A stretch of 10,986 bases of DNA from Candidatus Gallimonas intestinigallinarum (lineage in GTDB: Bacteria; Bacillota_A; Clostridia; Christensenellales; Borkfalkiaceae), in contig DXBS01000108.1 in assembly GCA_019116405.1 (NCBI GenBank), positions 1-10,986 of the forward strand, written 5' to 3'. A model generated the notes under the pieces. That model was not told where the DNA came from. It saw only the letters and a list, made by a program, of their open reading frames with translations, and ran no database searches. Of the stretch, positions 1 through 7,171 are shown piece by piece. Made by a program: the position numbers and the translations under genes. Each line of letters begins with the position of its first letter. Position 1 is the stretch's first letter.

Positions 1-1675
1 GCTGCACATAGTAATTGGGCGTAAGCATGACGTCGCGCGCGTTAAACCAGATCATATCGGGCGTCCAGCGGTAGTTATAGGTGGAAGCAAACATCGGCGC
101 ATAGCACGTCATCTTCACCACGTCCGAGTTGCGCTCGCAGCCCGTCAGGAATGCCGCCTCCGCAAGGGCGCTGCGCAGGTTGTTGTCGCCGTTGAGACGG
201 CCTCTGCCGTCCGACATCGTGTGCATGGCGTACTCTCCCATGAACACCTTTGCGCCGTCTCTGTCGTAGCAGTCATAGCGCTTTGTGTTGTCGATAAACC
301 ACTGATAGGAGTTGTAGACGTGCTCGTCCACGATCATGTCGCGGTACTTTTCGTTGATGACCTTCCAGCTGTCGTTGCTGTCCTGCGGGCGGATATCCAC
401 GCCTGCCGACGTCACGACCGTGATATCGAAGAGTTTGAGAAGGTCGGTCATTCTGCCCTTGTAGCGGTACTGGCGCACGCCGAGAAGGCAGGATGCAAAG
501 TTATCGAAGTACTCATAGCCCCAGTTCTCGTTGCCGATGCCGATATACTTGAGTTCGAAGGGCGCGGGGTGCCCCATATCGGTACGCACCTTTGCCCAGT
601 AGGACTCGTTGGGATCGCTCGAAGAAACGTCGCCCTTGGCGAAGTAGATGAGGTCGGCGACGTTGTCGATGACCTCCGTCTTGAATGCCGGCGTGCCGGG
701 CATGATGCGCTGGTACCCCGTCTTGCGCTGCTCGCCCATACGGATCTGGCAGAGAAGCCCGCAGTGGAGCACGGGAAGCGGCGTTGCACCGATATCCTCG
801 CACAGGCAGAAGTACTCATAGAAGCCGATCCCGTAGGACTGCAGATAGCGCCAGAGGTTGGGGATCTGCTTTCTCTGTTCCAGAGGCCCCACCGTGTTGC
901 GCCACTTGTACTGATAGTCGAAGGAGACGTCGCCCTCGACGACGCAGCCGCCGGGGAAGCGGACGAACGAGGGGTGGCAGTCCTTCAGGACCTGCACAAG
1001 GCGGGGAGAAAGCTTGCCGTTGCGATACTTGTTGGGGTCGCCCCAGGTCGTCGCAGGAAGCAGGGAGACGTAGTCGATGCCGATCATGCCGTTGCCCTCG
1101 AGCACGATGCACAGGCGCCCCATCGTATCCTTTTCTGCCACGACGGAGGTGGTGACTTTGATCCAGTCGCCCTCGTTACCCTCGGGGATCGCGATCTCGC
1201 CGATGGTCGTGTGGCGGCCGTGCGCGCCGCGGATATATACCTTGGCAACGCCCTTGAAGCCCATGCGCTTCACCCACATGGAGAAGTTATAGGTCTCCTT
1301 GTTATAGACGGGCATACCGTACATATCGTACCCGCCGTTGGTGTAATAGCCGGGATTTTCCAGATGATAGATTCCGCCGACATGGAGCACCATATAGTGC
1401 GGGTTATTGGCATTCATACCGCCCCTGTCGGAAATATACCTGGGGCCTGCGCCGTAGATGTCCCAGTAGAACCAGTTTGCACTGCGCGCATCCACAGGGC
1501 TTTCGGCGTTGAAATCGTCGTACGCGAAATACGCAAATTCAAACGAGTTGTTGATGACCATTTCCGCATTCAGACCGCCGTCTGCAGACTGATTGATGTC
1601 CTCGAAGAAGATGCCGTAGAGTTCCTTGGAGACATCTACCCCCCTCTTCTTTGCGTCCAACGTGTACTGTACCAT
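1..1675 (-). CDS. GH51 alpha-L-arabinofuranosidase, 3' end outside window
   Basis: This frame is open from the ATG at 1675 to the window edge (558 codons, no stop), so the C-terminus is missing. GH51 enzymes are retaining exo-glycosidases that release terminal L-arabinofuranose from arabinan, arabinoxylan and arabino-oligosaccharides. The translation begins MVQYTLDAKKRG and continues with LYGIFFEDIN. It has a beta-rich stretch (about residues 60-200) resembling a CBM4/9-type insert, then the family motif RFPGGC (239-244). IGNENWG carries the predicted acid/base Glu383, and MGEYA carries the predicted nucleophile Glu481. The usual C-terminal beta-sandwich would lie beyond the window. The start is set by AAGGAG on the minus strand at 1681-1686, 5 bases upstream. 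No signal peptide is visible, so an intracellular enzyme is inferred. It has its own promoter and is not obviously co-transcribed with the amylase behind it. The GH51 call is strong; the exact substrate is unknown. Confidence 0.93.
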   Translation of the reverse strand, partial: MVQYTLDAKKRGVDVSKELYGIFFEDINQSADGGLNAEMVINNSFEFAYFAYDDFNAESPVDARSANWFYWDIYGAGPRYISDRGGMNANNPHYMVLHVGGIYHLENPGYYTNGGYDMYGMPVYNKETYNFSMWVKRMGFKGVAKVYIRGAHGRHTTIGEIAIPEGNEGDWIKVTTSVVAEKDTMGRLCIVLEGNGMIGIDYVSLLPATTWGDPNKYRNGKLSPRLVQVLKDCHPSFVRFPGGCVVEGDVSFDYQYKWRNTVGPLEQRKQIPNLWRYLQSYGIGFYEYFCLCEDIGATPLPVLHCGLLCQIRMGEQRKTGYQRIMPGTPAFKTEVIDNVADLIYFAKGDVSSSDPNESYWAKVRTDMGHPAPFELKYIGIGNENWGYEYFDNFASCLLGVRQYRYKGRMTDLLKLFDITVVTSAGVDIRPQDSNDSWKVINEKYRDMIVDEHVYNSYQWFIDNTKRYDCYDRDGAKVFMGEYAMHTMSDGRGRLNGDNNLRSALAEAAFLTGCERNSDVVKMTCYAPMFASTYNYRWTPDMIWFNARDVMLTPNYYVQ

Positions 1676-1726
1676 GTTTTCTCCTTCGCTGTTTCGCCGC
1701 GTCTTCGGTCAGGGTCAGCTGCCCTT

Positions 1727-1768
1727 GATCAGCATGTGTATATATTGAGGTCGGTACCCTCGCTGATC
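1727..1768 (-). repeat. Inverted repeat in the GH51 5' leader
   Basis: GATCAGC at 1727-1733 is the reverse complement of GCTGATC at 1762-1768. Between these arms a second pair, GAGG and CCTC (about 1746-1760), is nested. The transcribed leader could therefore fold into a stem with an asymmetric internal loop just after the transcription start. It could be an RNA control element or a DNA operator; no known riboswitch class was recognised. Confidence 0.4.
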
Positions 1769-1777
1769 TTCGCCCAT

Positions 1778-1805
1778 ATTATAGCAGAGATTTGCATTTT
1801 GTCAA
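1778..1805 (-). promoter_or_regulatory. Sigma-A type promoter for the GH51 gene
   Basis: On the minus strand a perfect TTGACA (-35, 1805-1800) and a perfect TATAAT (-10, 1783-1778) are separated by 16 bases. The TG of an extended -10 (TGC before TATAAT) is also present. Transcription would start near 1771, leaving a leader of about 96 bases before the ATG at 1675. Both hexamers match consensus exactly, so this should be an intrinsically strong promoter. Confidence 0.85.
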
Positions 1806-1838
1806 CATTATTCTGAAATATTTTACTTAAAATTTAAT

Positions 1839-1860
1839 AAAAAGCAAATTCACAAATTTG
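1839..1860 (-). terminator. Weak possible terminator after the GH13 gene
   Basis: On the minus strand, 24 bases after the amylase stop codon, CAAATT-TGTG-AATTTG (1860-1845) can form a 6-bp stem. It is followed by C and a run of five T (1843-1839). The stem is AT-rich and short, so termination would be weak. Its position between the amylase stop and the GH51 promoter is what makes it plausible. Confidence 0.35.
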
Positions 1861-1884
1861 GTTTGCATTTTACATTTATATGTC

Positions 1885-3198
1885 TCAATTTTTACGATAG
1901 ATGCACGCGGTGTGCGGCGGCAGATAGATATCGTTAAGGTTGCGCACCTGTCCGTCCAGAAGGTTGACTCCTTCCGCTTCCTCGACGCGCACGGTGCAGT
2001 CGCCGTCGCCGATATTGACGGCGACGATAATCTTTTCCCCCTGATACTCCCGCACAAAGGAGAAATTGGTATTCATGCACGTCGCCTTGGCATACGTCCC
2101 GTATGCGAGCGCGGGAGAGCCCCTGCGAATGGCGGAAAGCTTTTTGATATGCGCGACCAGTTCGGGATGCGCCGTTTTATCGATATCGCCGATGAAGGGG
2201 CGCAGCTTGTAATCGAGATCGGACTTATCCCCCTCCGCGCCGAACTCCGAACCGTAATAAATGCAGGGAATGCCGGGCATCGTAAAGAGCAGCGTGTAGA
2301 GATTGTTGAGATTCGCCTTGTTTTTGAGCGCCGTACAGGCGCGCTCGACATCGTGATTGTCCACGAAGTTCAGAAGATTTTTACCCGGGAAGAGCGCCCA
2401 CGGCGTGGAGGCGAACAGGCGGGACATGTTGTGCTCGATCTCAAAGAGATTCCCCGAATTAAACGCCGATAGCATGCTGCGGAATCCCTCATAGTTGGTG
2501 ATGGAATTGAGCCGCTCGGGGCAGACGTTCTGCTGGAAGTTGTTGGTGTGAATAACCTCGCCGACCAGGAAAAAATCGGGCTTCTTTTCGTTGACCGTGC
2601 GGCGCAGCAGCTCCATGAACCACGGCGGGAGCAGATAGCTCACGTCCAGCCGCAGCCCGTCGATTTCAAACTCGTCCATCCAGAAGCGCACCGCATCCAT
2701 CAGATAGTTCTGTACGTCCTGATTATCAAGGCGCAGCTTGACCAGTTCGGGATGCCCCTCCCAGTTTTCATAATTCAGCCCGTCGTTGTAGGCGGAATTG
2801 CCGTGAAAATCAATGTTGAACCAGAATCTATAGTCCGTCCCCTCGCGCATTTGCAGCACTTCCTGAAAGGGCGGGAACGCCCTGCCGACGTGATTGAACA
2901 CGCCGTCCAGCACGACGCGGATGCCGACCGCGTGGAAGGCGGCAACGAGCGCCTTGAATTCCTCATTGGTCCCAAGCCGCCTGTCAATTTTGAAGAAGTC
3001 CACCGTGTCATAGCCGTGGCGCTCGCTCTCGAAGAGCGGGTTGAACAGCACGGCGCCGATACCCAGCTCCTTCAGGCGGGGAATTTCCGCCTCGATGAGC
3101 GAGAGGCGGTGGCGCACCTCGCCGAAATCATTCTGCCGCTCCGCGCCGCAGAAGCCGAGCGGATAGATCTGATAAAATATACTCTCGTCAAACCACAT
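1885..3198 (-). CDS. GH13 alpha-amylase family glycosidase
   Basis: This 437-residue protein is a complete GH13 catalytic barrel plus a short C-terminal beta domain (about 365-437). The four conserved regions are all present: DGVFNH (98-103), GLRLDVSYL (181-189, nucleophile Asp185 with Arg183), VGEVI (212-216, acid/base Glu214) and NFVDNHD (277-283, Asp283). It starts directly at the barrel (FDESIFYQIYPLGF). It therefore lacks the N-terminal domain of cyclomaltodextrinases and neopullulanases, although its barrel resembles theirs. No signal peptide is visible, so it probably cleaves imported malto-oligosaccharides in the cytoplasm. AGGAG at 3213-3209, 10 bases from the ATG, supports the start. 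It is transcribed alone, divergently from the aminopeptidase. The family is certain; the precise activity (alpha-amylase, maltogenic amylase or pullulan hydrolase) cannot be read from the sequence. Confidence 0.93.
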   Translation of the reverse strand: MWFDESIFYQIYPLGFCGAERQNDFGEVRHRLSLIEAEIPRLKELGIGAVLFNPLFESERHGYDTVDFFKIDRRLGTNEEFKALVAAFHAVGIRVVLDGVFNHVGRAFPPFQEVLQMREGTDYRFWFNIDFHGNSAYNDGLNYENWEGHPELVKLRLDNQDVQNYLMDAVRFWMDEFEIDGLRLDVSYLLPPWFMELLRRTVNEKKPDFFLVGEVIHTNNFQQNVCPERLNSITNYEGFRSMLSAFNSGNLFEIEHNMSRLFASTPWALFPGKNLLNFVDNHDVERACTALKNKANLNNLYTLLFTMPGIPCIYYGSEFGAEGDKSDLDYKLRPFIGDIDKTAHPELVAHIKKLSAIRRGSPALAYGTYAKATCMNTNFSFVREYQGEKIIVAVNIGDGDCTVRVEEAEGVNLLDGQVRNLNDIYLPPHTACIYRKN

Positions 3199-3230
3199 TT
3201 TGTGTCATCTCCTATAAGTATCTTCTATAG

Positions 3231-3259
3231 ATTGTACCACAGAGCATGCGTTTTGACAA
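3231..3259 (-). promoter_or_regulatory. Promoter for the GH13 gene
   Basis: On the minus strand TTGTCA (3259-3254) and TACAAT (3236-3231) are separated by 17 bases, with an extended -10 TGG before TACAAT. Transcription would start near 3224, about 26 bases ahead of the ATG at 3198 and upstream of its ribosome binding site. Confidence 0.75.
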
Positions 3260-3264
3260 TACCC

Positions 3265-3304
3265 TTTTGGAAATTTTCACCGCATTTTGGATTGCTTTTT
3301 CCAA
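3265..3304. repeat. Repeated TTTTGGA / TTCCAA motifs between divergent promoters
   Basis: TTTTGGA occurs at 3265-3271 and again at 3285-3291, a 20-base offset or about two helical turns. TTCCAA at 3299-3304 is an inverted copy of the core. The motifs lie between the amylase -35 and the aminopeptidase -10, where a regulator could touch both promoters. The motifs are short and AT-rich, so chance is possible. Confidence 0.25.
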
Positions 3305-3320
3305 GAATGCACGCTATAAT
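3292..3320 (+). promoter_or_regulatory. Promoter for the M18 aminopeptidase gene
   Basis: TTGCTT (3292-3297) and a perfect TATAAT (3315-3320) are separated by 17 bases. Transcription would start near 3327, giving a leader of about 24 bases. The ribosome binding site before the ATG at 3351 is modest (GAGG, 3342-3345). Confidence 0.75.
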
Positions 3321-3350
3321 AGCCCGTGACGATCGTATCCCGAGGTAACT

Positions 3351-4595
3351 ATGAAAGAACTACTCAATTTTCTTGAAACTTCTTATACCGCCTATCAGGC
3401 GACAGAGAATGCGCGCGCCTGTTTGCTCCAAAACGGCTTTACGGAGCTTTCCGAACAGGAGCCGTGGACGCTTACAGGCGGCGGGAAGTACTTTGTTACG
3501 CGCGGCGGCAGCGCCTTGATTGCCTTCTGCGTCGGAGATGCCGCCCAAGGCTTCAAGATCGCCGCGAGCCATACCGATTCCCCCGCCCTCAAACTCAAAA
3601 GTTCTCCTTCGCTCTCCGATGCGCACGATACGCGGCTCAACACCGAGGCGTACGGCGGCGGGCTGTATTACAGCTACTTCGACCGCCCGCTGCGCATTGC
3701 GGGGCGCGTCATCCGCGAACGGGGGAGCGCGCTCGTCTCCGAGCCGTATGCCAGTGACTTCCTCGTCACCCTTCCCTCCCTCGCCATCCATCTCAACCAC
3801 GACGCCAACACGGGGTTTGCACCCGACAAACAAGCCGATCTTCCCCTGCTCTGCCTCGGCGCAAGGGAGTTTGCAGATATCGTCAGGGACGCGGTTGATT
3901 TTGACTTATATGCCGCCTGCGCGGAAAAGCCCTATTTGTGGGGTGCGGACGGCGAATTTCTCAGCGCACCGCGCATCGACAACCTCGCCAGTGTCTGCGC
4001 CTCGCTCAAGGCGCTCGCCGAGGGCGGCACGGGGATGCGCGTCGTCGCCTGTCTTGACGGCGAGGAAGTGGGAAGCCTCACCCGTCAGGGCGCGGACAGC
4101 GACTTTCTTTCCGCAACCCTGACGCGCATCACGGCGGCGCAGGGGCTGGACGCGCAAGGGCATTCTCTGGCACTCTCCCGCTCCTTCTGCCTCTCGCTGG
4201 ACGGCGCGCAGGGATTCCACCCCAACCATCCCGAAAAGTACGACCCGCAGGAGCGGGCATACCTCGGCAAGGGCGCGGCACTCAAACGGCATGCGGGCGG
4301 AGCTTATACGACGGACGCACTCTCCGCTGCCGCTGTCCGAAAGCTCTTTGCCCTGGCGGACGCACCGCTGCAAAGTTTTTATAACCGCTCCAATATGCGC
4401 AGCGGCGGTACGCTCGGCGCGATCAGCCTTTCGCATGTGACTGTCCTTACGGCGGACATCGGCATCCCGCAGCTTGCGATGCACTCCGCCGTGGAGACAA
4501 TGGCGTGCAGCGACTACGCGGCACTCGTTGCAGGGCTCAGAAGCTTCTTCGCCCGCGAGATCTGTGTGCGGCATGGGCAGATCGAAATCAAGTAA
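3351..4595 (+). CDS. M18 family metallo-aminopeptidase
   Basis: This 414-residue protein is a member of the M18 (aspartyl aminopeptidase) family. These cytosolic enzymes use two metal ions to remove N-terminal residues from peptides, and they assemble as large oligomers. The expected metal-site motifs appear in order: ASHTDSP (72-78, His74), APRIDNLAS (206-214, Asp210), DGEEVGS (236-242, Glu238 and Glu239), LDGAQGFHPN (283-292, Asp284) and AMHSAVE (377-383, His378). The YGGGLYYSYFDRPL stretch (101-114) is also typical of the family. The region after Asp284 differs from the common SADMAHAVHPN form, reading SLDGAQGFHPN. The protein is somewhat shorter than many M18 members. It is transcribed alone and ends in a strong terminator. 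The family call is secure; the preferred N-terminal residue is not predictable from the sequence. Confidence 0.93.
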   Translation: MKELLNFLETSYTAYQATENARACLLQNGFTELSEQEPWTLTGGGKYFVTRGGSALIAFCVGDAAQGFKIAASHTDSPALKLKSSPSLSDAHDTRLNTEAYGGGLYYSYFDRPLRIAGRVIRERGSALVSEPYASDFLVTLPSLAIHLNHDANTGFAPDKQADLPLLCLGAREFADIVRDAVDFDLYAACAEKPYLWGADGEFLSAPRIDNLASVCASLKALAEGGTGMRVVACLDGEEVGSLTRQGADSDFLSATLTRITAAQGLDAQGHSLALSRSFCLSLDGAQGFHPNHPEKYDPQERAYLGKGAALKRHAGGAYTTDALSAAAVRKLFALADAPLQSFYNRSNMRSGGTLGAISLSHVTVLTADIGIPQLAMHSAVETMACSDYAALVAGLRSFFAREICVRHGQIEIK

Positions 4596-4607
4596 TGCAA
4601 CAGCCAA

Positions 4608-4645
4608 GCGGCGCGCGCTCCCGTGGGAGCGCGCGCCGCATTTTT
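4608..4645 (+). terminator. Strong intrinsic terminator of the aminopeptidase gene
   Basis: A perfect 15-bp stem, almost entirely G and C, pairs 4608-4622 with 4625-4639. The loop can open to CGTG. An A and five T (4641-4645) follow on the plus strand, 12 bases after the stop codon. The opposite strand has no comparable T run after the hairpin. It is therefore mainly a plus-strand terminator, but it may also slow polymerase leaving the convergent operon that ends at 4664. Confidence 0.9.
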
Positions 4646-4663
4646 ATGCCGATTTTAAGTAGT

Positions 4664-5497
4664 TCAGGCGTCCGATTTCTTGTCCTCAGGCGGGAGCGAG
4701 GATTGCTCCATGATCTCCTGATAATACTTGTCGTCCGTGAAGTCCCTGGGACGGGTGTACTCACCGCCCAATGCTTCAATGGCGTACTTGAGTTCCTGAT
4801 ACTCAAGATAGTTGATATCGTCGCGGTCGATATACTCGAGCAGCACCGGAAGCGCGCGCTCGTCGCCGTAGGCGGCGAGATAACTCGCATGCATGGGAAC
4901 GTCGTCCCCTGTGCGGAATTCTTTGAGCAGAATTTCATAGATGCGGTCGTCGCGCTCCTTGCAGCGGGACAGGATCTCCAGCATGAGTTCGCGCTCGATG
5001 CCCGCTTCATAGCAGGTGAGCGCTTGATCCTTGGCGGCGTCCGCGTTGCTCTTGAGCTGCTCGCAGACCGCCTCCTTGACGTCCGCGCTCACGTCCCCGA
5101 CGAGCAGGTCAAAATAGGCGGGGAATGCCTTGACGCTGCTGCCTGCGAGGTTGACGGCGAGCGTGACGATCTCCTCCTCGCCGCGTGAGAGCAGGGAGAC
5201 GAGGGCGTCGGGACAGCCGCGCGTCTCCAGTTCCCGGCACAAAAAGTCGGAGACAGGCACCCCCTCCTCCACATGGCGGGCGAGCGCTTCGCACAGCTCG
5301 TCGTCCGACATGGCGGCATAGTAACCCTTGGGCGTGGCGCCCGCCTTGGCGATGTAAATATCGCCGAACTGCTGGTACAGCTTGGGAATGATGTTCTCCC
5401 ACTGCTTCTCGGAATACTTTCCCGCATTCATGCGGATATATTCGGACAATTTTTCCTCGAATAATCCGTCAAAGTCAATGAGTTGCTTGTTGCTCAT
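4664..5497 (-). CDS. Helical HEAT-like repeat protein of unknown function
   Basis: No named family was recognised in this 277-residue acidic, soluble-looking protein. It has no signal peptide or membrane segment. Its sequence reads as consecutive amphipathic helices. Residues 66-148 (SDDELCEALARHVEEG, then a run ending KEAVCEQLKS) and 210-245 (GDERALPVLLEYIDRDD, then ELKYAIEALGG) have the spacing and hydrophobic pattern of HEAT-like repeats. The C-terminus (about 248-277) is charged and probably disordered. GAGGGG sits just upstream of the ATG, and only 12 bases separate it from the stop of the TPR gene, so it is the last gene of the five-gene operon. A scaffold or adaptor role acting with the TPR partner is inferred from fold type and linkage only. 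Confidence 0.75.
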   Translation of the reverse strand: MSNKQLIDFDGLFEEKLSEYIRMNAGKYSEKQWENIIPKLYQQFGDIYIAKAGATPKGYYAAMSDDELCEALARHVEEGVPVSDFLCRELETRGCPDALVSLLSRGEEEIVTLAVNLAGSSVKAFPAYFDLLVGDVSADVKEAVCEQLKSNADAAKDQALTCYEAGIERELMLEILSRCKERDDRIYEILLKEFRTGDDVPMHASYLAAYGDERALPVLLEYIDRDDINYLEYQELKYAIEALGGEYTRPRDFTDDKYYQEIMEQSSLPPEDKKSDA

Positions 5498-5509
5498 GTT
5501 TTGCCCCTC

Positions 5510-7171
5510 TTACATCATAAAGTCCAGAATCGCCTGCGTCGTATAGCGGTTGGCGTCAAACAGGTCGATGATCTTTTCCAGAGAATGCTCCCCGCCCTTG
5601 ATGCGTGCCTCGCGGTAGATGGCGGCTGCGAGCGCCGCGCGCTCCTCGCAGTAATCGAGCGCCCCCGCCTCTTCGAGCGTCGTGTAAATATCCTCGGCGG
5701 CGGCACAGATCTTGCCCTCGTTCTCGTCGCCTAAAAGTGCGAACTTGGCATAGACGTCAGCAAACGCCTTCATAAATGCCTCCCGCTTTTTGGGCCCGAC
5801 GTCGATCTTGTGCGTGAAAAATTCGCGGTAGACGTTGCAGATGACCACGCCAAAGGAATCCTCCGCATTGCGCATGGTCAGCTCGTGCAGAATGGAGATC
5901 TTGACATACTCCTCCAGCGTGCTGTCCAGAAGCACTTCGCGAAGCACTGCGTCCGAATGGGTGCGCACGGCGACGCGCACAGCGAGCGCCTGCAGCTTTT
6001 CGTCCCGTCCCTCCATCTCGTCAAACGCAATGCGGAAAAACTCGTCAAGCTCGGGCAGGGACGCGATCTTTTTTGCGTCCTGCTCCTCCATCGTGGACGC
6101 CGCCAGAAGAAAGTTGGCAATGGTGGCGTATTCCGCCTCGGGAACGCGGTAATAATAGCTCATGGAAAAGCTTTCACCGCCGTCCTCAAGCCCGCGCATG
6201 CGCTCTAAATAGTATCCGGCGACTGCCTTGCGCGGATAGACGGTCGTCAGCAGCTCGAGCGATTGGATCGCCTGATCGATGCGTCCCGTTTTATAGGCGG
6301 CGACAGCATGAAACCACAGCACGTTTTCGTCATACTCCAGGCGGTCCTTGAGGACGGTGAGCTTTTCATACGCCTCCTCGTCCAGCCCCGTCTCGCACAG
6401 CGCGGTTGCAATGCGGTACAGATCGTCCGTCGCGTCCGTCTCCAGCGCAGCGAGCCTGCGCGCCGCCTCTTTTGCTCCCTCCTTGTCCTCCCGCGCACCC
6501 AGCACGGCGCAATAGGTCGTGAGAGCCTGCACGTTGTCGGGATGCTCCGCAAGCAGCGCTTCGCACTCCTTCTGCGCGTCCTCCTCGTCCCCCAGCATGA
6601 GCGTGCACATGGCGGAAAGCCCCGCCGCGGAGGGATAGTCCGAACTGGTCTCGGGAATTTCCCCGAACTTCTTGCGCGCCGTCTCCAGATCTCCGTTCTT
6701 GAGGTAGGTCAGCCCATCGGCAAGCAGCTCGGGACAGGGAGAATCTTCGTCCGGCACAAAATGCAGCCGCGGCGCCGTCGCCTGCCGAACGAGATTGCCG
6801 AACTCCGCAATCCCCTCAGCGGAGACCTGTCCGTCCTGCGCAAAGGCGCGGTGATAGTACAGCGCGGACTGCACGTCGTTGCCCATGTTCATAAAGGCGA
6901 CGGCAAGCCCCTCGTACCCCTCGCCGAAATCTGCCTCATTGCAGGTATCCAGGAAGCGGAACCACGCATCCGCCGCCTGCTGCCACAGCCCCATTGCCTC
7001 GTAGATATCGGCGGCAAGCGCCTGCGCATCCGCACTCGGACCGTACATCTTGTTGCGCTTGTTGAGCAGCGTCAGCGCGCCAAGGTAGTTGCCGTCCTGA
7101 AAGCGGTTCTCGACGCTCTCCAATAAAAATTCATCGCTGAAATCCAGTTTCTGTACACTTTCGTCCTTCAT
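5510..7171 (-). CDS. TPR-repeat protein, unknown function
   Basis: This 553-residue soluble protein is built from helical hairpins. TPR-like units are clear at about 24-110 (FQDGNYLGALTLLNKRNKMYG, then MGLWQQAADAWFRFL). More follow at about 150-330 (YLKNGDLETARKKFGEI, then LGDEEDAQKECEALLAEHPDN, then YKTGRIDQAIQSLELLTTVYP). From about 345 the pattern changes to longer helices resembling HEAT or armadillo units (LQALAVRVAVRTHSDAVLREVLL, split around residue 405). No signal peptide or transmembrane segment is seen, so it is probably cytoplasmic. Its ATG overlaps the Hsp33 stop codon as ATGA (7171-7168), which suggests translational coupling. A protein-binding scaffold is the natural reading of the fold; the partner is unknown, with the Hsp33 and HEAT-like neighbours as candidates. 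Confidence 0.85.
   Translation of the reverse strand: MKDESVQKLDFSDEFLLESVENRFQDGNYLGALTLLNKRNKMYGPSADAQALAADIYEAMGLWQQAADAWFRFLDTCNEADFGEGYEGLAVAFMNMGNDVQSALYYHRAFAQDGQVSAEGIAEFGNLVRQATAPRLHFVPDEDSPCPELLADGLTYLKNGDLETARKKFGEIPETSSDYPSAAGLSAMCTLMLGDEEDAQKECEALLAEHPDNVQALTTYCAVLGAREDKEGAKEAARRLAALETDATDDLYRIATALCETGLDEEAYEKLTVLKDRLEYDENVLWFHAVAAYKTGRIDQAIQSLELLTTVYPRKAVAGYYLERMRGLEDGGESFSMSYYYRVPEAEYATIANFLLAASTMEEQDAKKIASLPELDEFFRIAFDEMEGRDEKLQALAVRVAVRTHSDAVLREVLLDSTLEEYVKISILHELTMRNAEDSFGVVICNVYREFFTHKIDVGPKKREAFMKAFADVYAKFALLGDENEGKICAAAEDIYTTLEEAGALDYCEERAALAAAIYREARIKGGEHSLEKIIDLFDANRYTTQAILDFMM

Noticed and set aside
221..1816. Long plus-strand open frame of 531 codons
   Set aside because: It lies opposite the GH51 gene. 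Its translation matches no family I know, while the minus strand shows RFPGGC, GNEN and GEYA motifs. High GC at third positions removes stop codons from the opposite strand.
2548..3348. Plus-strand open frame opposite the amylase
   Set aside because: It is fully explained as the antisense of a certain GH13 gene and runs through both divergent promoters into the aminopeptidase leader.
6263..7126. Plus-strand open frame of 287 codons opposite the TPR gene
   Set aside because: The minus frame has clear TPR periodicity and a 4-base overlap with hslO; the plus frame has no recognisable domain.
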